A DNA stretch of 57,263 bases from a virus: positions 1 to 57,263 of the IMG/VR virus record IMGVR_UViG_3300042114_000075. The stretch is one strand, 5' to 3'. The first letter of the stretch is position 1. Each line of letters begins with the position of its first letter. Below are positions 1 through 9,457 of the stretch, piece by piece. A program made the position numbers and the translations under genes. The notes under the pieces are model-generated. The model saw only the letters and a program-made list of their open reading frames with translations, was not told where the DNA came from and did no database searches.

Positions 1-714
1 CGTGGTACTCTTGCAGTAACTGGTACAACTACTCTTAGTGCTAAAGCAAGTTATTTAACTAACTTAGCTCCATTCACTGCACTTCAAATTCCAGATGCTG
101 CTTATGTAACTGGTTTAACTTCACAAGCTATTTTAACAGCAAGCAACGGCTTAACTAAAACAGGTCAAAATGTAACTCTTGGTGGTGCGTTGGTTGGTAA
201 CACCACAATTAATGGTGCATTCAACTTAGGTTTCAACAATACAAATGTAAATATTAGTGGTAGTACTGGCGTAAATATTACAACTGCTGCTGCTGGTTTA
301 AAATTAGTAACTGCTCCTTCAACTGGTAGTGCAGTAACCGATTTGGTTCTTGTTAGAGCAACTGACGGTACTGTAAAAACTGTTGCATCAAGTTCTGTTG
401 GTGATAAAAACAATATCTATAGCATAACTGCTGTAACTACTAACGTAACGTTAACAACAGCTTCACCATATGTGATTCTTGTTAATGGTGCTGCTCCTGT
501 AACAATTACTTTACCTGCTGTTCCAGTTACTGGTGAAGCATTCAAAATTAAGGATATTAGTAATGCTGCTGTTACAAACAACATCACAATCAATAGAAAT
601 GGTAAAAACGTTGATGGTGCTGCTGCTGATGCTTTGATTAATACGTCTGGTGGTGCAATTGAACTTGTTTATGACGGTTCAGCATCATGGTACACATTAT
701 CATTCGTCAACTAA
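1..714 (+). CDS. Tail-fibre protein, C-terminal part (5' end outside window)
   Basis: The frame is open from the first base to TAA at 712-714, so the gene begins upstream; at least 237 residues are present. The visible part has a linker module also found in the neighbouring fibre genes (NGLTKTGQN...LGGALVGNT at about 142-215) and ends in a domain rich in Thr/Val/Asn with the pattern LP-x5-7-GEAFKIKD followed by NNITINRNG and a terminal W-Y-x-L-S. That C-terminal pattern is common at the tips of phage fibres and probably makes the trimeric, beta-rich distal end that meets the host surface. A strong terminator follows. The shared linker indicates that it belongs to the same modular fibre family as the genes at 2609 and 5247. 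Receptor specificity cannot be read from sequence. Confidence 0.8.
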   Translation, partial: RGTLAVTGTTTLSAKASYLTNLAPFTALQIPDAAYVTGLTSQAILTASNGLTKTGQNVTLGGALVGNTTINGAFNLGFNNTNVNISGSTGVNITTAAAGLKLVTAPSTGSAVTDLVLVRATDGTVKTVASSSVGDKNNIYSITAVTTNVTLTTASPYVILVNGAAPVTITLPAVPVTGEAFKIKDISNAAVTNNITINRNGKNVDGAAADALINTSGGAIELVYDGSASWYTLSFVN

Positions 715-730
715 TCAACGAATGGATTTT

Positions 731-773
731 GAAAAGGGAGCACATGTTGGTACATGTTGCTCCTTTTTTTTTT
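731..773 (+). terminator. Rho-independent terminator after first fibre gene
   Basis: GGAGCA at 737-742 pairs with TGCTCC at 758-763, extended by CATGT/ACATG, and is followed by a run of ten T. It ends transcription of the first fibre gene. An ATG at 754 lies inside this hairpin and is not a credible start for the following endonuclease. Confidence 0.85.
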
Positions 774-840
774 CATTTTTTTTCATAATTATTCAAGATT
801 TTTCAAATTTTTACGTATCAATATAAAATCATACATTATA

Positions 841-1542
841 ATGAGTGTTGTGTACATTTATGGTCTGATTGACCCTCGAAACGAATTAACTGTTGAAAAT
901 GTTCGATATGTTGGGAAGACGAAAAATGCTGTTAGACGTAGATTATCAAAACATGTGGAAGATAGTAAAAATAGTCAACTACCCGTGCATAAATGGGTAC
1001 GAAACATAATTTTAAAAGGTCAAAGACCAGTTTATATTGTACTTGAAGAATGCGATGAAAATAACTGGAAAGAGGGAGAAAGAAAGCATATTGCTCTGCT
1101 TCGAAAGTCAAATAGACTATTAAATGTGACTGATGGTGGAGAAGAGGCTGGAAACTATTATCATCCATCAATAGAATTATATTGTTATGATGAAAACGGT
1201 GATTTTAGGAAAAAATATGTGTCAATGACAGAGGCTTGTAACGATGTTCATGTTAGCATGTCAAAAATATTATTGGCATTAAATCAAAAAATGAATAAAA
1301 GTTCTGCTGGTTGCTATTGGTTTACAACACCACAAGAAAAAGAAAATATTGTATTTAGAAAAGCAGCAAAAAGAAATATTCCAATTATTCAAAAAACATT
1401 GAATGGAGAATTTATTGCTGAATTTAGTGGTCAAGGTGAAGCAGAAAAATTAACGGGAATTAGTTCGAAATTAATAAATAAGTGCTTAAGAATCCCAACT
1501 TATACACAAACAAATAGTTATAAATGGGAATATAAAAAATAA
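841..1542 (+). CDS. GIY-YIG homing endonuclease with two NUMOD-type DNA-binding repeats
   Basis: This 233-residue protein starts at ATG 841; an upstream in-frame ATG at 754 sits in the terminator hairpin and would add an unlikely Phe-rich leader. The GIY-YIG nuclease core is visible: VYIYGL at the N-terminus, RYVGKT about 20 residues later, the conserved Arg in RRRLSKH, the catalytic Glu in KEGERKHI and the Asn in LLNVTDGG. Two repeats follow, each starting with a beta-strand pair (ELYCYDENGDF; IIQKTLNGEF) and ending in an aromatic-Trp-Phe/Tyr motif, as in NUMOD1 modules that read DNA. Free-standing genes of this type lie between phage genes and copy themselves into cognate sites. It sits between two fibre-region genes with no late motif of its own, which suggests insertion. 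It appears intact. Confidence 0.88.
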   Translation: MSVVYIYGLIDPRNELTVENVRYVGKTKNAVRRRLSKHVEDSKNSQLPVHKWVRNIILKGQRPVYIVLEECDENNWKEGERKHIALLRKSNRLLNVTDGGEEAGNYYHPSIELYCYDENGDFRKKYVSMTEACNDVHVSMSKILLALNQKMNKSSAGCYWFTTPQEKENIVFRKAAKRNIPIIQKTLNGEFIAEFSGQGEAEKLTGISSKLINKCLRIPTYTQTNSYKWEYKK

Positions 1543-1549
1543 TTTTATT

Positions 1550-2494
1550 ATGAAAAATAACAAGATAACAAAAAATGACAATATGAAAAATGATGGAACA
1601 ATAAAGCCTGATGATAAATTTGTAATATTTCATGCAGAGGGTGGGCACGGAAAAATGTGTGTGGCGACTGCTGTTTGTCGTGCATTAAAGAAAGCATATC
1701 CAGACAGAAAATTAATTGTAGTTACAGCGTGGGACGGTCCGTTCTTTTATAATCCAGATGTGTGGCGTTTCTATACATTCGGACAAATGCAGTATTTTTA
1801 CGATGACTACATCAATGCAGACACTAAAATATTTAGACAAGAAGTTTATCATACCGAAGACCATATTTTACAGAGAAAACATATTGTGCAATCTTGGTGC
1901 GATATGATTGGTATTCCTTCTGATGGTATTACACCTAAAATCTATTTAAACCCTAGAGAGCTTGAAATAGCGAAGGATAAAATCAAACCAGATGGTAGAC
2001 CCATAATGTTATTACAGACGCATGGCGGGTCTCCTACAGGGCAATACAGCAAGAAATCTTGGTATAGAGATATGCCAATCGAAATTGCACAGAAACTTGC
2101 TAATTATTTCAGTAAGTCATATCGTATTTTGCATATTAAAGCACCAGAGCAACCTGTTCTACAAAATGTAGAGCCACTTATTCTGCCATTTAGAGAATTA
2201 TATGCAGTATTTCCATTATCAACAAAAAGATTATTTATTGATAGTTTTTCTCAGCATGTGGCTGCTGCGTTGGACTTACAGAGCACAGTTGTATGGATTG
2301 GAAACAAACCCGAAGTGTTCGGATATCCCGAACACATCAACATCAGTCCAAATGCAAATTATGTAAGAGAATTGAATAAGTTCAGTTATCTTGACCAGTT
2401 CGATATTAGTGGTCAGATTCAACAATTTCCATATGATACAGTTAATTTATTGGATGTAAACCAAATAATTGATGCTGTAAATAGACAAAAATAA
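1550..2494 (+). CDS. Glycosyltransferase, GT-B fold, GT9/heptosyltransferase-like
   Basis: The 314-residue protein begins 7 nt after the endonuclease (ATG 1550; ATG 1583 is a possible alternative). The N-terminal half opens with a strand-glycine loop (FVIFHAEGGHGKMC) followed by a helix and a second strand (KLIVVTAW), a Rossmann start. The C-terminal half has the pattern FIDSFSQHVAAALDLQ followed by VVWIG, which matches the nucleotide-sugar binding segment of ADP-heptose:LPS heptosyltransferase-like enzymes. It probably transfers a sugar, donor and acceptor unknown. Its place among fibre genes suggests glycosylation of virion or fibre proteins, or of host surface, but this is inference. A strong terminator follows. 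Confidence is good for the fold class and low for the substrate. Confidence 0.7.
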   Translation: MKNNKITKNDNMKNDGTIKPDDKFVIFHAEGGHGKMCVATAVCRALKKAYPDRKLIVVTAWDGPFFYNPDVWRFYTFGQMQYFYDDYINADTKIFRQEVYHTEDHILQRKHIVQSWCDMIGIPSDGITPKIYLNPRELEIAKDKIKPDGRPIMLLQTHGGSPTGQYSKKSWYRDMPIEIAQKLANYFSKSYRILHIKAPEQPVLQNVEPLILPFRELYAVFPLSTKRLFIDSFSQHVAAALDLQSTVVWIGNKPEVFGYPEHINISPNANYVRELNKFSYLDQFDISGQIQQFPYDTVNLLDVNQIIDAVNRQK

Positions 2495-2516
2495 TTTCTT
2501 GTTTCTTTTGTTTCAT

Positions 2517-2550
2517 TAAAAAACCTGTCCATTTCGACAGGTTTTTTTTA
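2517..2550 (+). terminator. Rho-independent terminator
   Basis: AAAAAACCTGTC (2518-2529) and GACAGGTTTTTT form a stem with loop CATTTC and a T-rich 3' side. It separates the glycosyltransferase from the next fibre gene, whose candidate late promoter starts 30 nt downstream. Confidence 0.88.
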
Positions 2551-2579
2551 TTTGGTTTAAATTAAGTTCTGTTTGTAAA

Positions 2580-2588
2580 GTATTTATC
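2580..2588 (+). promoter_or_regulatory. GTATTTATC motif, candidate phage late promoter
   Basis: Copy of a motif repeated before many genes in this window. It begins 29 nt before the start codon at 2609 and about 30 nt after a terminator, where a new transcript would start. Confidence 0.55.
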
Positions 2589-2608
2589 TTTAATAATTAT
2601 AAGATAAT

Positions 2609-5155
2609 ATGGGATACGACAATAAACCAAATATTAATGATAGACAATTTGCGCAGGCAAGTGGTGATACTATGCATCTTTATGGTACAAATATCATTAG
2701 TAGAGCAAGTGGTGCTACTACGGGTGGAACCATAAGTTCCAATAGAGGTTATCAAATTAGTGGATGTACAATACTTAAATTATCATCATACCCAAACAAT
2801 AATTCAATTTATTTAGGTAATCTTGCGGGAAATGCTAACGGAAATGGAAATAATAATCTTGGTATTGGTAGTTCTTCTCTTTATTTAAATACTACTGGAT
2901 ATGATAATATTGCTATTGGTAGTTCTGCTCTATGTGGTAATTCTACGGGAAGTTCAAATACAGTAATTGGTGTTGAAGCATTAGCTCAGACTGTTAATAT
3001 TGGAAGTAAAAATGTTGCAATTGGTTATCAATCACTATATCAAAATAGTAGTGGTTCGGGAAACAGTGCCAATGGCTATAAATCAATGTGGACTAATGCA
3101 AATGGTAATTGTAATGTTGCTTTAGGATATTGTTCATTATATTCAAATGTAGGCGGTTGCTATAATGTTGGAATTGGTGTGTGTAGTTTGATTAAAAACA
3201 TAAATGGTTGTAATAACGTAGCAAATGGCTATCAGGCACTTTATTGTAATACAACTGGTTGTGAAAATGTTGCAATTGGTACTTCGACACTGTGTTATAA
3301 TCAAACAGGTTTAAATAATATTGCAATTGGTCAACAAGCCTTACAAAATAATCTTGGTGGTAATTTTAATATTGCACATGGTTTTCAGGCATTATTAGCT
3401 AATAGTGGTGGAGCATTAAACATTGCACTTGGATATCAGGCGTTAGCAGCAAATAATGGTAGTTATAATATTGCACTTGGCTATAAAGCAAATACCAGTA
3501 ATACGACTGCTTCAAATAATGTTGCAATTGGCCATTGTAGTTTATGTAAAAACACAATAGGTGCTGGCAATGTCGCAATTGGTGGATATGCAATGATTTG
3601 TAATATTAGTGGCAGCAATAATGTTGTTGAAGGCACATGTGCTGGATTTTGTAATGTTGGTGGTAATGGTAATGTTATGATTGGCTGTGGTGCTGGTTAT
3701 TTTACCAGTGGTTCATCAAATGTGTTTCTTGGTAGATGTGCTGGTTATTTTGAAACTGGTTCAAATAAATTATATATTGCTAATACAACATTGTGTACTT
3801 TAATTTATGGCGACTTTAGTGGAAACACAGTCACTCTTCCAACACTATTAATCTGTAATATTCCCGCAACTGGTGTGTGTACTGATAATGTATTGGTTTG
3901 GAATGCCAGTACTTGTTCAGTAAAAAAACTTCCATATTCAAGCGGTGGAACTGGCGGTGGAATATCGACAGCTAATAATGGTTTAAACGTTGCAGGTACA
4001 AATGTACGTTTAGGCGGTGCTCTAACTGGTAATACTTCGTTAAGTGGCAACTATACACTAACTTTTAGTGGTGGAAGTAAATTAAATACTATATGTGGAT
4101 ATCAAATTTGTGGTCAGACTATATTTAAAACATCCCCAAATGATATTAATTCGATTTATTTGGGCAATCTTACTGGCAATCTTACGGGTACAGGCACTTC
4201 TAATATTGGAATTGGTCAGAATAGTTTAGTTGGCATTACCACTGGTATTGATAATATTGGTATTGGTCAACGGACACTGTATAGTAATACTGGTGGTACT
4301 TATAATGTTGGTATTGGTAGTTGTGCCTCATATTCCAATAAAATTGGAAGTTATATTACTTCTGTTGGATATCGTGCACTATATAACAATCTTGGAAGTG
4401 GAAATGTCGGTATTGGCGCAGATGCAATGTATTCAAATAGTACCGGTATCCTTAATGTTGCTGTTGGTGTACATGCAATGCAACTTAATACTGTTGCTTG
4501 TAATAATACGGCAATTGGTGCAAATGCATCGTTTTGTAATGTTACTGGTACTCTTAATACTGCAATTGGTTCATGTTCTTTACATTTGAATACAAGTAGT
4601 TGTAATACTGCAAGTGGTTTTCAAGCGTTATATAGTAATATTTCTGGAAGTGGTAATACTGCAACAGGTCTTCAAGCATTATTTAGCAATACTACTGGTT
4701 GTAATAATGCCGCTTTTGGCTATAAATCTGGTGCAGAGGCTCTGTTAAATATTACTACACAATGTAATCAAGTGGTTATTGGTAATAATAATACTACTGA
4801 TGCTACTATTAAAGTAGCTTGGACGGTTGTTTCAGATGAACGCGATAAAATGTGTTTTGGTTGTGTTGCACACGGATTGAATTTTGTTAATGAACTTAAA
4901 CCAATTTCATATCAATTTAAGGAATCTCGTGAATGTGAAATACCTGTTGGTAGTATAAGATATGGCTTTAAGGCACAAGATATTTTAGCTTTAGAAGGCG
5001 AAAATCCTGTTGTTATTGGTTGTGATGACCCAGAACATTTGAAATACAATGAATCCAATTTGATTCCAATATATGCAAATGCAATTAAAGAACTTAGTCA
5101 GAAGATTTTATTATTGGAAAATGAAATGATGTTATTAAAAAGTAGAATCCAATAA
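2609..5155 (+). CDS. Tail-fibre/tailspike with beta-roll repeats and a C-terminal intramolecular chaperone (Peptidase_S74-like)
   Basis: An 848-residue fibre. After a short N-terminal segment (likely attachment) come two arrays of about 17-residue repeats of the form N-x-A-I-G-x-x-[AS]-L-x-x-N-[TS]-[TG]-G, at about residues 80-390 and 530-720, separated by the shared linker NGLNVAGTN...LGGALTGNT (about 453-490). Such repeats stack into a left-handed beta-roll like YadA-type head domains. From about residue 735 the protein changes: WTVVSDERDKM..., then FVNELKPISYQFKES, GSIRYGFKAQDI and a C-terminal coiled coil (NAIKELSQKILLLENEMM). SDERDK and LKP..Y are hallmarks of the chaperone of endosialidase, which folds trimeric fibres and then cuts itself off after the repeat domain. 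The Ser of SDERDK is the expected cleavage residue. The repeats are unusually rich in cysteine. Confidence 0.85.
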   Translation: MGYDNKPNINDRQFAQASGDTMHLYGTNIISRASGATTGGTISSNRGYQISGCTILKLSSYPNNNSIYLGNLAGNANGNGNNNLGIGSSSLYLNTTGYDNIAIGSSALCGNSTGSSNTVIGVEALAQTVNIGSKNVAIGYQSLYQNSSGSGNSANGYKSMWTNANGNCNVALGYCSLYSNVGGCYNVGIGVCSLIKNINGCNNVANGYQALYCNTTGCENVAIGTSTLCYNQTGLNNIAIGQQALQNNLGGNFNIAHGFQALLANSGGALNIALGYQALAANNGSYNIALGYKANTSNTTASNNVAIGHCSLCKNTIGAGNVAIGGYAMICNISGSNNVVEGTCAGFCNVGGNGNVMIGCGAGYFTSGSSNVFLGRCAGYFETGSNKLYIANTTLCTLIYGDFSGNTVTLPTLLICNIPATGVCTDNVLVWNASTCSVKKLPYSSGGTGGGISTANNGLNVAGTNVRLGGALTGNTSLSGNYTLTFSGGSKLNTICGYQICGQTIFKTSPNDINSIYLGNLTGNLTGTGTSNIGIGQNSLVGITTGIDNIGIGQRTLYSNTGGTYNVGIGSCASYSNKIGSYITSVGYRALYNNLGSGNVGIGADAMYSNSTGILNVAVGVHAMQLNTVACNNTAIGANASFCNVTGTLNTAIGSCSLHLNTSSCNTASGFQALYSNISGSGNTATGLQALFSNTTGCNNAAFGYKSGAEALLNITTQCNQVVIGNNNTTDATIKVAWTVVSDERDKMCFGCVAHGLNFVNELKPISYQFKESRECEIPVGSIRYGFKAQDILALEGENPVVIGCDDPEHLKYNESNLIPIYANAIKELSQKILLLENEMMLLKSRIQ
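2850..3780 (+). repeat. Array of 51-nt coding repeats (17-aa beta-roll units)
   Basis: About 18 imperfect units of roughly 51 nt encode N-x-A-I-G-x-x-A-L-x-x-N-x-x-G. A second, shorter array lies at about 4190-4770 in the same gene, and related arrays lie at about 5430-6800, 7260-7560 and 8670-8960 in the next gene. These are coding repeats, not CRISPR: units are contiguous without spacers and diverge mainly at codon positions that keep the protein pattern. Confidence 0.8.
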
Positions 5156-5173
5156 TATTTGATTTTTATTTTT

Positions 5174-5199
5174 AACTCTTAAATTAATAGGGAGTTTTT
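5174..5199 (+). terminator. Weak terminator-like hairpin
   Basis: AACTC (5175-5179) pairs with GAGTT (5192-5196) across an A/T-rich loop, followed by a short T run. The stem is only 5 bp, so this is weaker than the other terminators here; the late motif begins at 5201. Confidence 0.4.
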
Positions 5200-5200
5200 A

Positions 5201-5209
5201 GTATTTATC
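5201..5209 (+). promoter_or_regulatory. GTATTTATC motif, candidate late promoter
   Basis: Begins 46 nt before the start codon of the 1383-residue fibre gene, directly after a terminator-like hairpin. Same core as the copy at 2580. Confidence 0.55.
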
Positions 5210-5246
5210 TTAGGGTATTGATAATACCGAAATAAATTTTTATAAA

Positions 5247-8200
5247 ATGGGATTCGAAACAAAACCAAATCTAACAGACGGTAAATTTGAACAGTGCACT
5301 AGTGATATTCTAACGCTTTATGGTTGTACACAAGTAACTGGTACTCTGGATGTTCATCCATTAGGTAGCATTGATTCGTGTAGTGGATATAAGATTTCGG
5401 GTTCAACAGTATTAAGAACATCGAATAGTACAATTAATTCAATATATCTGGGTACACTTGCTGGTTCGAATGGAATTGGTGAATTTAATTTTGGTGTTGG
5501 TTGTCAGGTTTTACAAGCAAATACTTCTGGTAACAATAATATTGCAATGGGTTTTACCACAATGGCAACAAATACTATTGGCTGTTATAATACTGCAATT
5601 GGTGCATTGGCAATGTTTCACAATCTCAGTGGTAACTGGAATGTTGCAAATGGAGTGTGTACACTTCATACAAACACTACTGGTAATTATAATATTGCCG
5701 AAGGTTTTTGTGCTTTAGGTGCAAATACCAGTGGATGTTATAATGTCGGCATTGGTACAAACGCTGCATATAATAATGGTACGACAATAAATAATATTGC
5801 AATTGGTAATAGTGCTGCATTTAGTAATACTGGTGGTACTTGTAATATTGCAATTGGCTATCAGGCGTTTTATTTGGGATGTGGTGGCAATGATAATGTT
5901 GCTATTGGTGAATGCGCATTATATAATAATTGCACTGGCGTTGATAACATTGCAATCGGTACATGTTCATTAGAATCTAATACTAGTGGAAATCGAAACA
6001 TTGCCTTGGGATTGAAGACGTTAAATAATAATACAACTGGTGGTTCGAACTTTGCTGTTGGTTCTGCTACATTATTCGCCAATACTACAGGTGGTAATAA
6101 TATTGCAATTGGCGATGGTGCGTTAACAACAAACAATGGTAATAGTAATATTGCATTGGGATTTAATACCTTATGCTCAAATACAAGCGGTTGTTGTAAT
6201 ATTGGAATTGGTCATCAAGCATTGTTTTTCAACACAACTGGTTGTTTTAATATTGGTGAGGGTGTGCAAACATTATATAATAATATTTGTGGGTGTAATA
6301 ATGTAGCACTCGGTTGGTCTACTATGTGTGCTAATACATGTGGTAGTAATAATGTAGCAATTGGTGCACAGGCATTAACTAATAATACTTGTGGTGTTAA
6401 TAATGTGGCATTAGGCCAAAGTGCATTACAATATAATACACTTGGTATGAATAATGTTGCATTAGGTAATAATCCACTACCATCTAATACAACTGGTTGT
6501 GATAATTTTGCTGTTGGTTATCGTACTTTAAATTGTAACACTACTGGTTGCAATAATATTGCATTTGGATTTTGTGCATTACCAAAAAATGTTGCTGGTA
6601 GTGATAATATTTCACAGGGTGCATATTCTACATTTGTGCTTACTGGTGGTAGTAGTAACATTGGATTAGGTTTATTTACATTGGGACATCTTGTTAATGG
6701 AAATTATAACGTAGCTATTGGTCATAATGCTGGCTATGTAACAACGGGTTCTTCTAATGTTTTTATTGGACCTTTTGCTGGTTATACTGAAAGTGGGTCA
6801 AGTAAATTACATATTGGTAATACAACGACATGTACATTAATTTGTGGTGATTTTGTTGCAAAAACTGTTGCAATACCAATTTTAAAACTTAGTTCGACTC
6901 CTGCAACTGGTGTGTGTACAGATAGTGTATTAGTATGGAACTCAGCTACTTGCTGTATTAAAAAAGTGCCATATTATAGTGCTTCTACAGTTACTATAAC
7001 AGCAAATAATGGTTTAACAAAATCAGGTAATAATATACGTTTAGGTGGTGCTCTAACTGGTGATACTACAATTAGTGGCGCATATATTTTAAATATTTGT
7101 GATGGTGCTCAATTAAATACTAACTGTGGCCTTATGATTAGGGGCACAAAAATGCTTTCAAGTAATGCAAATTATTCAATATATATGGGTATTGGTACTG
7201 CTGGTAATACCTCTACTGGTGCTGGCAATTTTATTGCAGGAGCAAATTCATTTACTTCGGCTACTACTGCTGATAACAACATAGGAATTGGTGGTGGTGC
7301 ATTAAGTACACTTATTACTGGTAGTGATAATATTGCAATTGGAAGAAGTTCATTATATTCTTTGACTGGTGGAAGTAGTAATTTTGGATTCGGGATTAGT
7401 TCTTTATGTGGTAATATATGTGGTTGTAATAACATTGGATTCGGTGGTTTTGTGTTGTATAGTAATACAATTGGGTGTGGCAATATAGCATTTGGTCAAG
7501 AAGCATTATATAATAATGTAAATGGAAAATATAATGTAGCAATTGGTACTTGTGCTGGTTATAATGAAACTGGTTCAGCTAAATTTTATGTTGCAACAGG
7601 TGCAACTCGTAATTTGATTTATGGTGATTTTACTTCTAATATTATAACCCTACCAACACTTAAATTATGTAATATACCAACACTTGGAAGTGTTACTGAT
7701 GATGTATTAATCTATAATTCTGGCACAACCTGTGTCCAAAGAATTGCTGCATCAACATTAGTTAGTAGTGGTGGTGGAATAACAACAGCTAATAACGGTT
7801 TAAATAAAGCAGGTACAAATGTACGTTTAGGAGGCGCACTAACTGGCGACACTTCAATTACAGGTGCATATAAACTAAGAATTACTGGTGGTACATTACT
7901 TAGTACTGAGTGTGGCTATCAGATTAATGATGTTACATTATTTAAGTCTGGTAATGGTGGAAGCGACCCAATATCAAACATTTTCCTTGGTGATACTGCT
8001 GGTGGTGCTGGTCGTGCTGGTTGTAATAATGTCGTTGTTGGTCGTGTTGCTATGACGTTTGGTGCTAATGGCGATAATAATGTTGCAATAGGTACTGGTG
8101 CATTGGTATATAATCCAAGTGGTTGTCAAAACACAGCACTTGGTGCTGGTGCTGGTACTACACTAAGCGTGGCAAGTGGTTCACGTAACGTATTTGTTGG

Positions 8201-9398
8201 TTATCAAGCTGGTTATGGTGAATTTGGTTCAGATAAATTATATATTGCCAATTGTCCAACAACTACATTAATTTATGGTGATTTTGCTGCTAAGTGTTTA
8301 CAAATCGGTGGTCAGTTAAAAGTAACTGGTGTAACTACAGGTAACTTAGGAACTGATTGTGTTGTGATGTGGAATCCAACCGATAAATTATTCAAACAAA
8401 TTACGGCAGCATCTTTAGTTGGTAGTGGTAGTGGAATAACTGGTGCAACTAACGGCTTAAATACAACTGCTGACCATAAGGTTCATTTGGGTGGTGCTTT
8501 AACTGGTGATACTTTAATCAGTGGTGCACATACTTTGAGTTTCTGTAGTGGTGCATTACTTAACACTCAATGTGGTTATCAGATTTCAGGTCAGACAATA
8601 TTAAGAACGTCACCAAATAATTCCACTACAATATATTTGGGTAATGGTTCTGGTAGTAATACAAATACTGGTGCTAATAATATTGCGATTGGTTGTAACA
8701 CGCTTAGTTTTAATTCAATAGGTACTGATAATATTGCTGTGGGTCAGAGTGCAATATTCTGTAATATTAGTGGTTCTTCTAATATTGGTATTGGTGCAGG
8801 TACATTGGGTTTTAATTGTGTTGGTTGTGAAAATATAGCAATAGGTGAGGGAGCAATTTCAAGTAATAGTAGTGGTTGTTATAATATTGGTATTGGCGCA
8901 GGTGCTTTGTGGAGTAATAATACTGGTAAATATAATGTTGCCATTGGTACATGTGCTGGATATGGTGCTTCGAGTTCCGCCAAACTTTATATTGCAACAG
9001 GTTCTACTCGTAATTTAATTTATGGTGATTTTGCTACTAATCAAGTAACATTACCAGCATTAATACTTTGCGATACCCCTACTGGTGGCGTATGTACTGA
9101 TAGTGTATTGGTATGGAACTCAGCTACTTGTTGTGTTAAAAAAGTACCATATTATAGTGCTTCAACAATAACGTCTTCAATTTGTACAATGGAATTTACT
9201 GGAAATAGTAGTGCAACTGGTTTTACTTTAAATCACGCTATGAGTGTAGCATATCCAGTAGTACAAATTGTTAAAAAAATAAGTCCATATCCAACAGTTT
9301 ATACCGATGTTTCAAGACCAAATGCTAATTGTGTTTGTGTCACGTTTGATGTTGCACCTGCAAATGGTTTGGTTTATAAAGTATTGATAATAAAATAA
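5247..9398 (+). CDS. Large modular tail fibre with beta-roll repeats
   Basis: A 1383-residue protein whose first 30 residues resemble those of the fibre at 2609 (MGFETKPNLTDGKFEQ against MGYDNKPNINDRQFAQ), so both probably attach to the same virion site. It contains several beta-roll arrays of 17-residue repeats, the first of about 26 units, each array closed by an A-G-Y-x-x-x-[SG]-S module and then T-x-x-L-I-[YC]-G-D-F, and joined by three copies of the NGL...LGGALTGDT linker. The C-terminus is not the S74 chaperone of its neighbour. It is a short domain (about residues 1310-1383) starting EFTGNSSATGFTLNH and containing PVVQIVKK and YKVLIIK, a known style of phage fibre tip. Cysteine is abundant at turn positions (SGCCN, CGCNN, CVKK). 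It probably forms a trimeric adhesin. Confidence 0.82.
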   Translation: MGFETKPNLTDGKFEQCTSDILTLYGCTQVTGTLDVHPLGSIDSCSGYKISGSTVLRTSNSTINSIYLGTLAGSNGIGEFNFGVGCQVLQANTSGNNNIAMGFTTMATNTIGCYNTAIGALAMFHNLSGNWNVANGVCTLHTNTTGNYNIAEGFCALGANTSGCYNVGIGTNAAYNNGTTINNIAIGNSAAFSNTGGTCNIAIGYQAFYLGCGGNDNVAIGECALYNNCTGVDNIAIGTCSLESNTSGNRNIALGLKTLNNNTTGGSNFAVGSATLFANTTGGNNIAIGDGALTTNNGNSNIALGFNTLCSNTSGCCNIGIGHQALFFNTTGCFNIGEGVQTLYNNICGCNNVALGWSTMCANTCGSNNVAIGAQALTNNTCGVNNVALGQSALQYNTLGMNNVALGNNPLPSNTTGCDNFAVGYRTLNCNTTGCNNIAFGFCALPKNVAGSDNISQGAYSTFVLTGGSSNIGLGLFTLGHLVNGNYNVAIGHNAGYVTTGSSNVFIGPFAGYTESGSSKLHIGNTTTCTLICGDFVAKTVAIPILKLSSTPATGVCTDSVLVWNSATCCIKKVPYYSASTVTITANNGLTKSGNNIRLGGALTGDTTISGAYILNICDGAQLNTNCGLMIRGTKMLSSNANYSIYMGIGTAGNTSTGAGNFIAGANSFTSATTADNNIGIGGGALSTLITGSDNIAIGRSSLYSLTGGSSNFGFGISSLCGNICGCNNIGFGGFVLYSNTIGCGNIAFGQEALYNNVNGKYNVAIGTCAGYNETGSAKFYVATGATRNLIYGDFTSNIITLPTLKLCNIPTLGSVTDDVLIYNSGTTCVQRIAASTLVSSGGGITTANNGLNKAGTNVRLGGALTGDTSITGAYKLRITGGTLLSTECGYQINDVTLFKSGNGGSDPISNIFLGDTAGGAGRAGCNNVVVGRVAMTFGANGDNNVAIGTGALVYNPSGCQNTALGAGAGTTLSVASGSRNVFVGYQAGYGEFGSDKLYIANCPTTTLIYGDFAAKCLQIGGQLKVTGVTTGNLGTDCVVMWNPTDKLFKQITAASLVGSGSGITGATNGLNTTADHKVHLGGALTGDTLISGAHTLSFCSGALLNTQCGYQISGQTILRTSPNNSTTIYLGNGSGSNTNTGANNIAIGCNTLSFNSIGTDNIAVGQSAIFCNISGSSNIGIGAGTLGFNCVGCENIAIGEGAISSNSSGCYNIGIGAGALWSNNTGKYNVAIGTCAGYGASSSAKLYIATGSTRNLIYGDFATNQVTLPALILCDTPTGGVCTDSVLVWNSATCCVKKVPYYSASTITSSICTMEFTGNSSATGFTLNHAMSVAYPVVQIVKKISPYPTVYTDVSRPNANCVCVTFDVAPANGLVYKVLIIK

Positions 9399-9419
9399 TG
9401 ACATTATTGAAATAAATAA

Positions 9420-9428
9420 GTATTTATA
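9420..9428 (+). promoter_or_regulatory. GTATTTATA motif, candidate late promoter
   Basis: Lies 38 nt before ATG 9458, in the gap after the 1383-residue fibre gene. Confidence 0.55.
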
Positions 9429-9457
9429 GTAAAAACGAATACGTGATAGAATCAAAT

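Noticed and set aside
754-840. Upstream start for the GIY-YIG endonuclease
   Set aside because: The ATG lies inside the terminator hairpin and the added residues are a Phe-rich translation of its T tail.
5870-7483. Minus-strand ORFs rich in Pro/Leu opposite the fibre genes
   Set aside because: They mirror the codon pattern of the repeats on the other strand and lack start context or recognisable domains.
2850-8960. Regular short repeats that could suggest a CRISPR array
   Set aside because: The repeats are contiguous, encode a 17-residue beta-roll unit in frame and have no unique spacers.
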